64,000 nucleotides of DNA, taken from NCBI RefSeq assembly GCF_037975245.1, contig NC_092564.1, positions 24,488,484 to 24,552,483 of the forward strand, in the 5' to 3' direction. This stretch comes from Apostichopus japonicus (Eukaryota; Echinodermata; Holothuroidea; Aspidochirotida; Stichopodidae). This document shows positions 1-15,000 of the stretch, piece by piece; position 1 is the first letter of the stretch; every line of letters starts with the position of its first letter. The notes under the pieces were generated by a model that saw nothing but the letters and a program-made list of their open reading frames with translations, ran no database searches and had not been told where the DNA came from. The translations under genes and the position numbers were made by a program.

Positions 1-3000
1 GTGCTGATCGATTTCGATGAAGAAATAGCTGTCGTCTCGGAACTAGTTTCAGCTGTCGTGGTCAAGGCAGAAGAAGTAGATTCCAGAGATGTTGTTAGCT
101 CAGTTGTTTCAACAGTTGTCTGATATGGAGTGGTCGTTTCCCCTACGGAGCTGGTCTCCTTCACAGCTGTCGAGTAAGAGGTTGTTTCCACGGTACTAGA
201 GGAAGGTCCTGTTGTCTCGGAACCTGTAGTAGAACTCTCTGTGGATACGGTGGTAGACTCTGTGTTAGTCGTCTCGGCTGAGGATGTCAATCCTTCTGTC
301 GATGTAGACTCACTTGTCACTCTTTCAGAGGTAGAGGATGTAGTGCTGGCTTGACTAGATGAAGCCTGGATTGTAACCTCTGGGCTGCTACTTGCTGAAA
401 CCGTTGTCAGTGTGGTGGAAGTCTCAGGAGTAGTGCTGGTACTCTCCTCGGTGCTGATCGATTTCGATGAAGAAATAGCTGTCGTCTCGGAACTAGTTTC
501 AGCTGTCGTTGTCAAGGCAGAAGAAGTAGATTCCATAGATGTTGTTAGCTCAGTTGTTTCAACAGTTGTCTGATATGGAGTGGTCGTTTCCCCTACGGAG
601 CTGGTCTCCTTCACAGATGTCGAGTAAGAGGTTGTTTCCACGGTACTAGAGGAAGGTCCTGTTGTCTCGGAACCTGTAGTAGAACTCTCTGTGGATACGG
701 TGGTAGACTCTGTGTTAGTCGTCTCGGCTGAGGATGTCAATCCTTCTGTCGATGTAGACTCACTTGTCACTCTTTCAGAGGTAGCAGATGTAGTGCTGGC
801 TTGACTAGATGAAGCCTGGCTTGTAACCTCTGGGCTGCTACTTGCTGAAACCGTTGTCAGTGTGGTTGAAGCCTCCGGAGTAGTGCTGGTACTCTCCTCG
901 GTGCTGATCGATTTCGATGAAGAAATAGCTGTCGTCTCGGAACTAGTTCCAGCTGTCGTGGTCAAGGCAGAAGAAGTAGATTCCAGAGATGTTGTTAGCT
1001 CAGTTGTTTCAACAGTTGTCTGATATGGAGTGGTCGTTTCCCCTACGGAGCTGGTCTCCTTCACAGCTGTCGAGTAAGAGGTTGTTTCCACGGTACTAGA
1101 GGAAGGTCCTGTTGTCTCGGAACCTGTAGTTGAACTCTCTGTGGATACGGTGGTAGACTCTGTATTAGTCGTCTCGGCTGAGGATGTCAATCCTTCTGTC
1201 GATGTAGACTCACTTGTCACTCTTTCAGAGGTAGCAGATGTAGTGCTGGCTTGACTAGATGAAGCCTGGCTTGTAACCTCTGGGCTGCTACTTGCTGAAA
1301 CCGTTCTCAATGTGGTTGAAGCCTCCGGAGTAGTGCTGGTACTCTCCTCGGTGCTGATCGATTTCGATGAAGAAATAGCTGTCGTCTCGGAAATAGTTTC
1401 AGCTGTCGTGGTCAAGGCAGAAGAAGTAGATTCCAGAGATGTTCTTAGCTCAGTTGTTTCAACAGTTGTCTGATATGGAGTGGTCGTTTCCCCTACGGAG
1501 CTGGTCTCCTTCACAGCTGTCGAGTAAGAGGTTGTTTCCACGGTACTAGAGGAAGGTCCTGTTGTCTCGGAACTTGTAGTTGAACTCTCTGTGGATACGG
1601 TGGTAGACTCTGTGTTAGTCGTCTCGGCTGAGGATGTCAATCCTTCTGTCGATGTAGACTCACTTGTCACTCTTTCAGAGGTAGCAGATGTAGTGCTGGC
1701 TTGAGTAGATGAAGCCTGGCTTGTAACCTCTGAGCTGCTACTTGCTGAAACCGTTGTCAATGTGGTTGAAGCCTCCGGAGTAGTGCTGGTACTCTCCTCG
1801 GTGCTGATCGATTTCGATGAAGAAATAGCTGTCGTCTCGGAACTAGTTCCAGCTGTCGTGGTCAAGGCAGAAGAAGTAGATTCCAGAGATGTTGTTAGAT
1901 CAGTTATTTCAACAGTTGTCTGATATGGAGTGGTCGTTTCCCCTACGGAGCTGGTCCCCTTCACAGCTGTCGAGTAAGAGGTTGTTTCCACGGTTCTAGA
2001 GGAAGGTCCTGTTGTCTCGGAACCTGTAGTTGAACTCTCTGTGGATACGGTGGTAGACTCTGTGTTAGTCGTCTCGGCTGAGGATGTCAATCCTTCTGTC
2101 GATGTAGACTCACTTGTCACTCTTTCAGAGGTAGCGGATGTAGTGCTGGCTTGACTAGATGAAGCCTGGCTTGTAACCTCTGGGCTGCTACTTGCTGAAA
2201 CCGTTGTCAGTGTGGTTGAAGCCTCCGGAGTAGTGCTGGTATTCTCCTCGGTGCCGATCGTTTTCGATGAAGAAATAGCTGTCGTCTCGGAACTAGTTTC
2301 AGCTGTCGTGGTCAAGGCAGAAGAAGTAGATTCCAGAGATGTTGTTAGCTCAGTTGTTTCAACAGTTGTCTGATATGGAGTGGTCGTTTCCCCTACGGAG
2401 CTGGTCTCCTTCACAGCTGTCGAGTAAGAGGTTGTTTCCACGGTTCTAGAGGAAGGTCCTGTTGTCTCGGAACCTGTAGTTGAACTCTCTGTGGATACGG
2501 TGGTAGACTCTGTGTTAGTCGTCTCGGCTGAGGATGTCAATCCTTCTGTCGATGTAGACTCACTTGTCACTCTTTCAGAGGTAGCGGATGTAGTGCTGGC
2601 TTGACTAGATGAAGCCTGGCTTGTAACCTCTGGGCTGCTTCTTGCTGAAACCGTTGTCAGTGTGGTTGAAGCCTCCGGAGTAGTGCTGGTATTCTCCTCG
2701 GTGCCGATCGTTTTCGATGAAGAAATAGCTGTCGTCACGGAACTAGTTTCAGCTGTCGTGGTTAAGGCAGAAGAAGTAGATTCCAGAGATGTTCTTAGCT
2801 CAGTTGTTTCAACAGTTATCTGATATGGAGTGGTCGTTTCCCCTACGGAGCTGGTCTCCTTCACAGCTGTCGAGTAAGAGGTTGTTTCCACGGTACTATT
2901 GGAAGGTCCTGTTGTCTCGGAACCTGTAGTAGAACTCTCTGTGGATACGGTGGTAGACTCTGTGTTAGTCGTCTCGGCTGAGGATGTCAATCCTTCTGTC

Positions 3001-6000
3001 GATGTAGACTCACTTGTCACTCTTTCAGAGGTAGCAGATGTAGTGCTGGCTTGACTAGATGAAGCCTGGCTTGTAACCTCTGAGCTGCTACTTGCTGAAA
3101 CCGTTGTCAGTGTGGTTGAAGCCTCCGGAGTAGTGCTGGTACTCTCCTCGGTGCTGATCGATTTCGATGAAGAAATAGCTGTCGTCTCGGAACTAGTTCC
3201 AGCTGTCGTGGTCAAGGCAGAAGAAGTAGATTCCAGAGATGTTGTTAGCTCAGTTGTTTCAACAGTTGTCTGATATGGAGTGGTCGTTTCCCCTACGGAG
3301 CTGGTCTCCTTCACAGCTGTCGAGTAAGAGGTTGTTTCCACGGTACTAGAGGAAGGTCCTGTTGTCTCGGAACCTGTAGTAGAACTCTCTGTGGATACGG
3401 TGGTAGACTCTGTGTTAGTCGTCTCGGCTGAGGATGTCAATCCTTCTGTCGATGTAGACTCACTTGTCACTCTTTCAGAGGTAGCAGATGTAGTGCTGGC
3501 TTGACTAGATGAAGCCTGGCTTGTAACCTCTGGGCTGCTACTTGCTGAAACCGTTGTCAGTGTGGTTGAAGCCTCCGGAGTAGTGCTGGTACTCTCCTCG
3601 GTGCCGATCGATTTCGATGAAGAAATAGCTGTCGTCTCGGAACTAGTTTCAGCTGTCGTGGTCAAGGCAGAAGAAGTAGATTCCAGAGATGTTGTTAGAT
3701 CAGTTATTTCAACAGTTGTCTGATATGGAGTGGTCGTTTCCCCTACGGAGCTGGTCTCCTTCACAGCTGTCGAGTAAGAGGTTGTTTCCACGGTACTAGA
3801 GGAAGGTCCTGTTGTCTCGGAACCTGTAGTAGAACTCTCTGTGGATACGGTGGTAGACTCTGTGTTAGTCGTCTCGGCTGAGGATATCAATCCTTCTGTC
3901 GATGTAGACTCACTTGTCACTCTTTCAGAGGTAGCAGATGTAGTGCTGGCTTGACTAGATGAAGCCTGGCTTGTAACCTCTGAGCTGCTACTTGCTGAAA
4001 CCGTTGTCAGTGTGGTGGAAGCCTCCGGAGTAGTGCTGGAACTCTCCTCGGTGCTGATCGATTTCGATGAAGAAATAGCTGTCGTCTCGGAACTAGTTTC
4101 AGCTGTCGTGGTCAAGGCAGAAGAAGTAGATTCCAGAGATGTTGTTAGCTCAGTTGTTTCAACAGTTGTCTGATATGGAGTGGTCGTTTCCCCTACGGAG
4201 CTGGTCTCCTTCACAGCTGTCGAGTAAGAGGTTGTTTCCACGGTTCTAGAGGAAGGTCCTGTTGTCTCGGAACCTGTAGTAGAACTCTCTGTGGATACGG
4301 TGGTAGACTCTGTGTTAGTCGTCTCGGCTGAGGATGTCAATCCTTCTGTCGATGTAGACTCACTTGTCACTCTTTCAGAGGCAGCAGATGTAGTGCTGGC
4401 TTGACTAGGTGAAGCCTGGCTTGTAACCTCTGGGCTGCTACTTGCTGAAACCGTTGTCAGTGTGGTGGAAGTCTCCGGAGTAGTGCTGGTAATCTCCTCG
4501 GTGCTGATCGATTTCGATGAAGAAATAGCTGTCGTCTCGGAACTAGTTTCAGCTGTCGTTGTCAAGGCAGAAGAAGAAGATTCCAGAGATGTTGTTAGCT
4601 CAGTTGTTTCAACATTTGTCTGATATGGAGTGGTCGTTTCCCCTACGGAGCTGGTCTCCTTCACAGCTGTCGAGTAAGAGGTTGTTTCCACGGTACTAGA
4701 GGAAGGTCCTGTTGTCTCGGATCCTGTAGTAGAACTCTCTGTGGATACGGTGGTAGACTCTGTGTTAGTCGTCTCGGCTGAGGATGTCAATCCTTCTGTC
4801 GATGTAGACTCACTTGTCACTCTTTCAGAGGTAGCAGATGTAGTGCTGGCTTGAGTAGATGAAGCCTGGCTTGTAACCTCTGAGCTGCTACTTGCTGAAA
4901 CCGTTGTCAATGTGGTTGAAGCCTCCGGAGTAGTGCTGGTACTCTCCTCGGTGCTGATCGATTTCGATGAAGAAATAGCTGTCGTCTCGGAACTAGTTCC
5001 AGCTGTCGTGGTCAAGGCAGAAGAAGTAGATTCCAGAGATGTTGTTAGATCAGTTATTTCAACAGTTGTCTGATATGGAGTGGTCGTTTCCCCTACGGAG
5101 CTGGTCTCCTTCACAGCTGTCGAGTAAGAGGTTGTTTCCACGGTTCTAGAGGAAGGTCCTGTTGTCTCGGAACCTGTAGTTGAACTCTCTGTGGATACGG
5201 TGGTAGACTCTGTGTTAGTCGTCTCGGCTGAGGATGTCAATCCTTCTGTCGATGTAGACTCACTTGTCACTCTTTCAGAGGTAGCGGATGTAGTGCTGGC
5301 TTGACTAGATGAAGCCTGGCTTGTAACCTCTGGGCTGCTACTTGCTGAAACCGTTGTCAGTGTGGTTGAAGCCTCCGGAGTAGTGCTGGTATTCTCCTCG
5401 GTGCCGATCGTTTTCGATGAAGAAATAGCTGTCGTCTCGGAACTAGTTTCAGCTGTCGTGGTCAAGGCAGAAGAAGTAGATTCCAGAGATGTTCTTAGCT
5501 CAGTTGTTTCAACAGTTGTCTGATATGGAGTGGTCGTTTCCCCTACGGAGCTGGTCTCCTTCACAGCTGTCGAGTAAGAGGTTGTTTCCACGGTTCTAGA
5601 GGAAGGTCCTGTTGTCTCGGAACCTGTAGTAGAACTCTCTGTGGATACGGTGGTAGACTCTGTGTTAGTCGTCTCGGATGAGGATGTCAATCCTTCTGTC
5701 GATGTAGACTCACTTGTCACTCTTTCAGAGGTAGCAGATGTAGTGCTGGCTTGACTAGGTGAAGCCTGGCTTGTAACCTCTGGGCTGCTACTTGCTGAAA
5801 CCGTTGTCAGTGTGGTGGAAGTCTCCGGAGTAGTGCTGGTACTCTCCTCGGTGCTGATCGATTTCAATGAAGAAATAGCTGTCGTCTCGGAACTAGTTTC
5901 AGCTGTCGTTGTCAAGGCAGAAGAAGAAGATTCCAGAGATGTTGTTAGCTCAGTTGTTTCAACATTTGTCTGATATGGAGTGGTCGTTTCCCCTACGGAG

Positions 6001-9000
6001 CTGGTCTCCTTCACAGCTGTCGAGTAAGAGGTTGTTTCCACGGTACTATTGGAAGGTCCTGTTGTCTCGGAACCTGTAGTAGAACTCTCTGTGGATACGG
6101 TGGTAGACTCTGTGTTAGTCGTCTCGGCTGAGGATGTCAATCCTTCTGTCGATGTAGACTCACTTGTCACTCTTTCAGAGGTAGCAGATGTAGTGCTGGC
6201 TTGAGTAGATGAAGCCTGGCTTGTAACCTCTGAGCTGCTACTTGCTGAAACCGTTGTCAGTGTGGTTGAAGCCTCCGGAGTAGTGCTGGTACTCTCCTCG
6301 GTGCTGATCGATTTCGATGAAGAAATAGCTGTCGTCTCGGAACTAGTTCCAGCTGTCGTGGTCAAGGCAGAAGAAGTAGATTCCAGAGATGTTGTTAGCT
6401 CAGTTGTTTCAACAGTTGTCTGATATGGAGTGGTCGTTTCCCCTACGGAGCTGGTCTCCTCCACAGCTGTCGAGTAAGAGGTTGTTTCCACGGTACTAGA
6501 GGAAGGTCCTGTTGTCTCGGAACCTGTAGTAGAACTCTCTGTGGATACGGTGGTAGACTCTGTGTTAGTCGTCTCGGCTGAGGATGTCAATCCTTCTGTC
6601 GATGTAGACTCACTTGTCACTCTTTCAGAGGTAGCAGATGTAGTGCTGGCTTGACTAGATGAAGCCTGGCTTGTAACCTCTGGGCTGCTACTTGCTGAAA
6701 CCGTTGTCAGTGTGGTTGAAGCCTCCGGAGTAGTGCTGGTACTCTCCTCGGTGCTGATCGATTTCGATGAAGAAATAGCTGTCGTCTCGGAACTAGTTTC
6801 AGCTGTCGTGGTCAAGGCAGAAGAAGTAGATTCCAGAGATGTTGTTAGATCAGTTATTTCAACAGTTGTCTGATATGGAGTGGTCGTTTCCCCTACGGAG
6901 CTGGTCTCCTTCACAGCTGTCGAGTAAGAGGTTGTTTCCACGGTACTAGAGGACGGTCCTGTTGTCTCGGAACCTGTAGTAGAACTCTCTGTGGATACGG
7001 TGGTAGACTCTGTGTTAGTCGTCTCGGCTGAGGATATCAATCCTTCTGTCGATGTAGACTCACTTGTCACTCTTTCAGAGGTAGCAGATGTAGTGCTGGC
7101 TTGACTAGATGAAGCCTGGCTTGTAACCTCTGAGCTGCTACTTGCTGAAACCGTTGTCAGTGTGGTGGAAGCCTCCGGAGTAGTGCTGGAACTCTCCTCG
7201 GTGCTGATCGATTTCGATGAAGAAATAGCTGTCGTCTCGGAACTAGTTTCAGCTGTCGTGGTCAAGGCAGAAGAAGTAGATTCCAGAGATGTTGTTAGCT
7301 CAGTTGTTTCAACAGTTGTCTGATATGGAGTGGTCGTTTCCCCTACGGAGCTGGTCTCCTTCACAGCTGTCGAGTAAGAGGTTGTTTCCACGGTTCTAGA
7401 GGAAGGTCCTGTTGTCTCGGAACCTGTAGTAGAACTCTCTGTGGATACGGTGGTAGATTCTGTGTTAGTCGTCTCGGCTGAGGATGTCAATCCTTCTGTC
7501 GATGTAAACTCACTTGTCACTCTTTCAGAGGTAGCAGATGTAGTGCTGGCTTGACTAGATGAAGTTTGGCTTGTAACATCTGGGCTGCTACTTGCTGAAA
7601 CCGTTGTCAGAGTGGTTGAAGCCTCCGGAGTAGTGCTGGTACTCTCCTCGGTGCTGATCGATTTCTCTGTGGATACGGTGGTAGACTCTGTGTTAGTCGT
7701 CTCGGCTGAGGATGTCAATCCTTCTGTCGATGTAGACTCACTTGTCACTCTTTCAGAGGAAGCAGATGTAGTGTTGGCTTGACTAGATGAAGCTTGGCTT
7801 GTAACATCTGGGCTGCTACTTGATGAAACCGTTGTCAGAGTGGTTGAAGCCTCCGGAATAGTGCTGGTACTCTCCTCGGTGCTGATCGATTTCGATGAAG
7901 AAAGAGCTGTCGTCTCGGAACTAGTTTCAGCTGTCGTGGTCAAGTCAGAAGAAGTAGATTCCAGAGATGTTCTTAGCTCAGTTGTTTCAACAGTTGTCTG
8001 ATATGGAGTGGTCGTTTCCCCTACGGAGCTGGTCTCCTTCACAGCTGTCGAGTAAGAGGTTGTTTCCACGGTACTAGAGGAAGGTCCTGTTGTCTCGGAA
8101 CCTGTAGTAGAACTCTCTGTGGATACGGTGGTAGACTCTGTGTTAGTCGTCTCGGCTGAGGATGTCAATCCTTCTGTCGATGTAGACTCACTTGTCACTC
8201 TTTCAGAGGAAGCAGATGTAGTGCTGGCTTGACTAGATGAAGCTTGGCTTGTAACATCTGGGCTGCTACTTGATGAAACCGTTGTCAGAGTGGTTGAAGC
8301 CTCCGGAATAGTGCTGGTACTCTCCTCGGTGCTGATCGATTTCGATGAAGAAAGAGCTGTCGTCTCGGAACTAGTTTCAGCTGTCGTGGTCAAGTCAGAA
8401 GAAGTAGATTCCAGAGATGTTCTTAGCTCAGTTGTTTCAACAGTTGTCTGATATGGAGTGGTCGTTTCCCCTACGGAGCTGGTCTCCTTCACAGCTGTCG
8501 AGTAAGAGGTTGTTTCCACGGTACTAGAGGAAGGTCCTGTTGTCTCGGAACCTGTAGTAGAACTCTCTGTGGATACGGTGGTAGATTCTGTGTTAGTCGT
8601 CTCGGCTGAGGATGTCAATCCTTCTGTCGATGTAGACTCACTTGTCACTCTTTCAGAGGTAGCAGATGTAGTGCTGACCTGACTAGATGAAGCTTGGTTT
8701 GTAACATCTGGGCTGCTACTTGCTGAAACCGTTGTCAGAGTGGTTGAAGCCTCCGGAGTAGTGCTTGTACTCTCCTCGGTGCTGATCGATTTCGATGAAG
8801 AAATAGCTGTCGTCTCGGAACTAGTTTCAGCTGTCGTGGTCAAGTCAGAAGAAGTAGATTCCAGAGAAGTTGTTAGCTCAGTTGTTACAACAGTTGTCTG
8901 ATATGGAGTGGTCGTTTCCCCTACGGAGCTGGTCTCCTTCACAGCTGTCGAGTAAGAGGTTGTTTCCACGGTACTAGAGGAAGGTCCTGTTGTCTCGGAA

Positions 9001-12000
9001 CCTGTAGTAGAACTCTCTGTGGATACGGTGGTAGATTCTGTGTTAGTCGTCTCGGCTGAGGATGTCAATCCTTCTGTCGATGTAGACTCACTTGTCACTC
9101 TTTCAGAGGTAGCAGATGTAGTGCTGGCTTGACTAGATGAAGCTTGGCTTGTAACATCAGGGCTGCTACTTGCTGAAACCGTTGTCAGAGTGGTTGAAGC
9201 CTCCGGAGTAGTGCTTGTACTCTCCTCGGTGCTGATCGATTTCGATGAAGAAATAGCTGTCGTCTCGGAACTAGTTTCAGCTGTCGTGGTCAAGTCAGAA
9301 GAAGTAGATTCCAGAGAAGTTGTTAGCTCAGTTGTTACAACAGTTGTCTGATATGGAGTGGTCGTTTCCCCTACGGAGCTGGTCTCCTTCACAGCTGTCG
9401 AGTAAGAGGTTGTTTCCACGGTACTAGAGGAAGGTCCTGTTGTCTCGGAATCTGTAGTAGAACTCTCTGTGGATACGGTGGTAGACTCTGTGTTAGTTGT
9501 CTCGGCTGAGGATGTCAATCCTTCTGTCGATGTAGACTCACTTGTCACTCTTTCAGAGGTGGCAGATGTAGTGCTGGCTTGACTAGATGAAGCCTGGCTT
9601 GTAACCTCTGGGCTGCTACTTGCTGAAACCGTTGTCAGTGTGGTTGAAGCCTCTGGAGTAGTGCTGGTACTCTCCTCGGTGCTGATCGATTTCGATGAAG
9701 AAATAGCTGTCGTCTCGGAACTAGTTTCAGCTGTCGTGGTCAAGGCAGAAGAAGTAGATTCCAGAGATGTTGTTAGCTCAGTTGTTTCAACAGTTGTCTG
9801 ATATGGAGTGGTCGTTTCCCCTACGGAGCTGGTCTCCTTCACAGCTGTCGAGTAAGAGGTTGTTTCCACGGTTCTAGAGGAAGGTCCTGTTGTCTCGGAA
9901 CCTGTAGTAGAACTCTCTGTGGATACGGTGGTAGACTCTGTGTTAGTCGTCTCGGCTGAGGATGTCAATCCTTCTGTCGATGTAGACTCACTTGTCACTC
10001 TTTCAGAGGCAGCAGATGTAGTGCTGGCTTGACTAGGTGAAGCCTGGCTTGTAACCTCTGGGCTGCTACTTGCTGAAACCGTTGTCAGTGTGGTGGAAGT
10101 CTCCGGAGTAGTGCTGGTAATCTCCTCGGTGCTGATCGATTTCGATGAAGAAATAGCTGTCGTCTCGGAACTAGTTTCAGCTGTCGTTGTCAAGGCAGAA
10201 GAAGAAGATTCCAGAGATGTTGTTAGCTCAGTTGTTTCAACATTTGTCTGAAATGGAGTGGTCGTTTCCCCTACGGAGCTGGTCTCCTTCACAGCTGTCG
10301 AGTAAGAGGTTGTTTCCACGGTACTAGAGGAAGGTCCTGTTGTCTCGGATCCTGTAGTAGAACTCTCTGTGGATACGGTGGTAGACTCTGTGTTAGTCGT
10401 CTCGGCTGAGGATGTCAATCCTTCTGTCGATGTAGACTCACTTGTCACTCTTTCAGAGGTAGCAGATGTAGTGCTGGCTTGAGTAGATGAAGCCTGGCTT
10501 GTAACCTCTGAGCTGCTACTTGCTGAAACCGTTGTCAATGTGGTTGAAGCCTCCGGAGTAGTGCTGGTACTCTCCTCGGTGCTGATCGATTTCGATGAAG
10601 AAATAGCTGTCGTCTCGGAACTAGTTTCAGCTGTCGTGGTCAAGGCAGAAGAAGTAGATTCCAGAGATGTTGTTAGATCAGTTATTTCAACAGTTGTCTG
10701 ATATGGAGTGGTCGTTTCCCCTACGGAGCTGGTCTCCTTCACAGCTGTCGAGTAAGAGGTTGTTTCCACGGTACTAGAGGACGGTCCTGTTGTCTCGGAA
10801 CCTGTAGTAGAACTCTCTGTGGATACGGTGGTAGACTCTGTGTTAGTCGTCTCGGCTGAGGATATCAATCCTTCTGTCGATGTAGACTCACTTGTCACTC
10901 TTTCAGAGGTAGCAGATGTAGTGCTGGCTTGACTAGATGAAGCCTGGCTTGTAACCTCTGAGCTGCTACTTGCTGAAACCGTTGTCAGTGTGGTGGAAGC
11001 CTCCGGAGTAGTGCTGGAACTCTCCTCGGTGCTGATCGATTTCGATGAAGAAATAGCTGTCGTCTCGGAACTAGTTTCAGCTGTCGTGGTCAAGGCAGAA
11101 GAAGTAGATTCCAGAGATGTTGTTAGCTCAGTTGTTTCAACAGTTGTCTGATATGGAGTGGTCGTTTCCCCTACGGAGCTGGTCTCCTTCACAGCTGTCG
11201 AGTAAGAGGTTGTTTCCACGGTTCTAGAGGAAGGTCCTGTTGTCTCGGAACCTGTAGTAGAACTCTCTGTGGATACGGTGGTAGATTCTGTGTTAGTCGT
11301 CTCGGCTGAGGATGTCAATCCTTCTGTCGATGTAAACTCACTTGTCACTCTTTCAGAGGTAGCAGATGTAGTGCTGGCTTGACTAGATGAAGTTTGGCTT
11401 GTAACATCTGGGCTGCTACTTGCTGAAACCGTTGTCAGAGTGGTTGAAGCCTCCGGAGTAGTGCTGGTACTCTCCTCGGTGCTGATCGATTTCTCTGTGG
11501 ATACGGTGGTAGACTCTGTGTTAGTCGTCTCGGCTGAGGATGTCAATCCTTCTGTCGATGTAGACTCACTTGTCACTCTTTCAGAGGAAGCAGATGTAGT
11601 GTTGGCTTGACTAGATGAAGCTTGGCTTGTAACATCTGGGCTGCTACTTGATGAAACCGTTGTCAGAGTGGTTGAAGCCTCCGGAATAGTGCTGGTACTC
11701 TCCTCGGTGCTGATCGATTTCGATGAAGAAAGAGCTGTCGTCTCGGAACTAGTTTCAGCTGTCGTGGTCAAGTCAGAAGAAGTAGATTCCAGAGATGTTC
11801 TTAGCTCAGTTGTTTCAACAGTTGTCTGATATGGAGTGGTCGTTTCCCCTACGGAGCTGGTCTCCTTCACAGCTGTCGAGTAAGAGGTTGTTTCCACGGT
11901 ACTAGAGGAAGGTCCTGTTGTCTCGGAACCTGTAGTAGAACTCTCTGTGGATACGGTGGTAGACTCTGTGTTAGTCGTCTCGGCTGAGGATGTCAATCCT

Positions 12001-15000
12001 TCTGTCGATGTAGACTCACTTGTCACTCTTTCAGAGGAAGCAGATGTAGTGCTGGCTTGACTAGATGAAGCTTGGCTTGTAACATCTGGGCTGCTACTTG
12101 ATGAAACCGTTGTCAGAGTGGTTGAAGCCTCCGGAATAGTGCTGGTACTCTCCTCGGTGCTGATCGATTTCGATGAAGAAATAGCTGTCGTCTCGGAACT
12201 AGTTCCAGCTGTCGTGGTCAAGGCAGAAGAAGTAGATTCCAGAGATGTTGTTAGCTCAGTTGTTTCAACAGTTGTCTGATATGGAGTGGTCGTTTCCCCT
12301 ACGGAGCTGGTCTCCTCCACAGCTGTCGAGTAAGAGGTTGTTTCCACGGTACTAGAGGAAGGTCCTGTTGTCTCGGAACCTGTAGTAGAACTCTCTGTGG
12401 ATACGGTGGTAGACTCTGTGTTAGTCGTCTCGGCTGAGGATGTCAATCCTTCTGTCGATGTAGACTCACTTGTCACTCTTTCAGAGGTAGCAGATGTAGT
12501 GCTGGCTTGACTAGATGAAGCCTGGCTTGTAACCTCTGGGCTGCTACTTGCTGAAACCGTTGTCAGTGTGGTTGAAGCCTCCGGAGTAGTGCTGGTACTC
12601 TCCTCGGTGCTGATCGATTTCGATGAAGAAATAGCTGTCGTCTCGGAACTAGTTTCAGCTGTCGTGGTCAAGGCAGAAGAAGTAGATTCCAGAGATGTTG
12701 TTAGATCAGTTATTTCAACAGTTGTCTGATATGGAGTGGTCGTTTCCCCTACGGAGCTGGTCTCCTTCACAGCTGTCGAGTAAGAGGTTGTTTCCACGGT
12801 ACTAGAGGACGGTCCTGTTGTCTCGGAACCTGTAGTAGAACTCTCTGTGGATACGGTGGTAGACTCTGTGTTAGTCGTCTCGGCTGAGGATATCAATCCT
12901 TCTGTCGATGTAGACTCACTTGTCACTCTTTCAGAGGTAGCAGATGTAGTGCTGGCTTGACTAGATGAAGCCTGGCTTGTAACCTCTGAGCTGCTACTTG
13001 CTGAAACCGTTGTCAGTGTGGTGGAAGCCTCCGGAGTAGTGCTGGAACTCTCCTCGGTGCTGATCGATTTCGATGAAGAAATAGCTGTCGTCTCGGAACT
13101 AGTTTCAGCTGTCGTGGTCAAGGCAGAAGAAGTAGATTCCAGAGATGTTGTTAGCTCAGTTGTTTCAACAGTTGTCTGATATGGAGTGGTCGTTTCCCCT
13201 ACGGAGCTGGTCTCCTTCACAGCTGTCGAGTAAGAGGTTGTTTCCACGGTTCTAGAGGAAGGTCCTGTTGTCTCGGAACCTGTAGTAGAACTCTCTGTGG
13301 ATACGGTGGTAGATTCTGTGTTAGTCGTCTCGGCTGAGGATGTCAATCCTTCTGTCGATGTAAACTCACTTGTCACTCTTTCAGAGGTAGCAGATGTAGT
13401 GCTGGCTTGACTAGATGAAGTTTGGCTTGTAACATCTGGGCTGCTACTTGCTGAAACCGTTGTCAGAGTGGTTGAAGCCTCCGGAGTAGTGCTGGTACTC
13501 TCCTCGGTGCTGATCGATTTCTCTGTGGATACGGTGGTAGACTCTGTGTTAGTCGTCTCGGCTGAGGATGTCAATCCTTCTGTCGATGTAGACTCACTTG
13601 TCACTCTTTCAGAGGAAGCAGATGTAGTGTTGGCTTGACTAGATGAAGCTTGGCTTGTAACATCTGGGCTGCTACTTGATGAAACCGTTGTCAGAGTGGT
13701 TGAAGCCTCCGGAATAGTGCTGGTACTCTCCTCGGTGCTGATCGATTTCGATGAAGAAAGAGCTGTCGTCTCGGAACTAGTTTCAGCTGTCGTGGTCAAG
13801 TCAGAAGAAGTAGATTCCAGAGATGTTCTTAGCTCAGTTGTTTCAACAGTTGTCTGATATGGAGTGGTCGTTTCCCCTACGGAGCTGGTCTCCTTCACAG
13901 CTGTCGAGTAAGAGGTTGTTTCCACGGTACTAGAGGAAGGTCCTGTTGTCTCGGAACCTGTAGTAGAACTCTCTGTGGATACGGTGGTAGACTCTGTGTT
14001 AGTCGTCTCGGCTGAGGATGTCAATCCTTCTGTCGATGTAGACTCACTTGTCACTCTTTCAGAGGAAGCAGATGTAGTGCTGGCTTGACTAGATGAAGCT
14101 TGGCTTGTAACATCTGGGCTGCTACTTGATGAAACCGTTGTCAGAGTGGTTGAAGCCTCCGGAATAGTGCTGGTACTCTCCTCGGTGCTGATCGATTTCG
14201 ATGAAGAAAGAGCTGTCGTCTCGGAACTAGTTTCAGCTGTCGTGGTCAAGTCAGAAGAAGTAGATTCCAGAGATGTTCTTAGCTCAGTTGTTTCAACAGT
14301 TGTCTGATATGGAGTGGTCGTTTCCCCTACGGAGCTGGTCTCCTTCACAGCTGTCGAGTAAGAGGTTGTTTCCACGGTACTAGAGGAAGGTCCTGTTGTC
14401 TCGGAACCTGTAGTAGAACTCTCTGTGGATACGGTGGTAGATTCTGTGTTAGTCGTCTCGGCTGAGGATGTCAATCCTTCTGTCGATGTAGACTCACTTG
14501 TCACTCTTTCAGAGGTAGCAGATGTAGTGCTGACCTGACTAGATGAAGCTTGGTTTGTAACATCTGGGCTGCTACTTGCTGAAACCGTTGTCAGAGTGGT
14601 TGAAGCCTCCGGAGTAGTGCTTGTACTCTCCTCGGTGCTGATCGATTTCGATGAAGAAATAGCTGTCGTCTCGGAACTAGTTTCAGCTGTCGTGGTCAAG
14701 TCAGAAGAAGTAGATTCCAGAGAAGTTGTTAGCTCAGTTGTTACAACAGTTGTCTGATATGGAGTGGTCGTTTCCCCTACGGAGCTGGTCTCCTTCACAG
14801 CTGTCGAGTAAGAGGTTGTTTCCACGGTACTAGAGGAAGGTCCTGTTGTCTCGGAACCTGTAGTAGAACTCTCTGTGGATACGGTGGTAGATTCTGTGTT
14901 AGTCGTCTCGGCTGAGGATGTCAATCCTTCTGTCGATGTAGACTCACTTGTCACTCTTTCAGAGGTAGCAGATGTAGTGCTGGCTTGACTAGATGAAGCT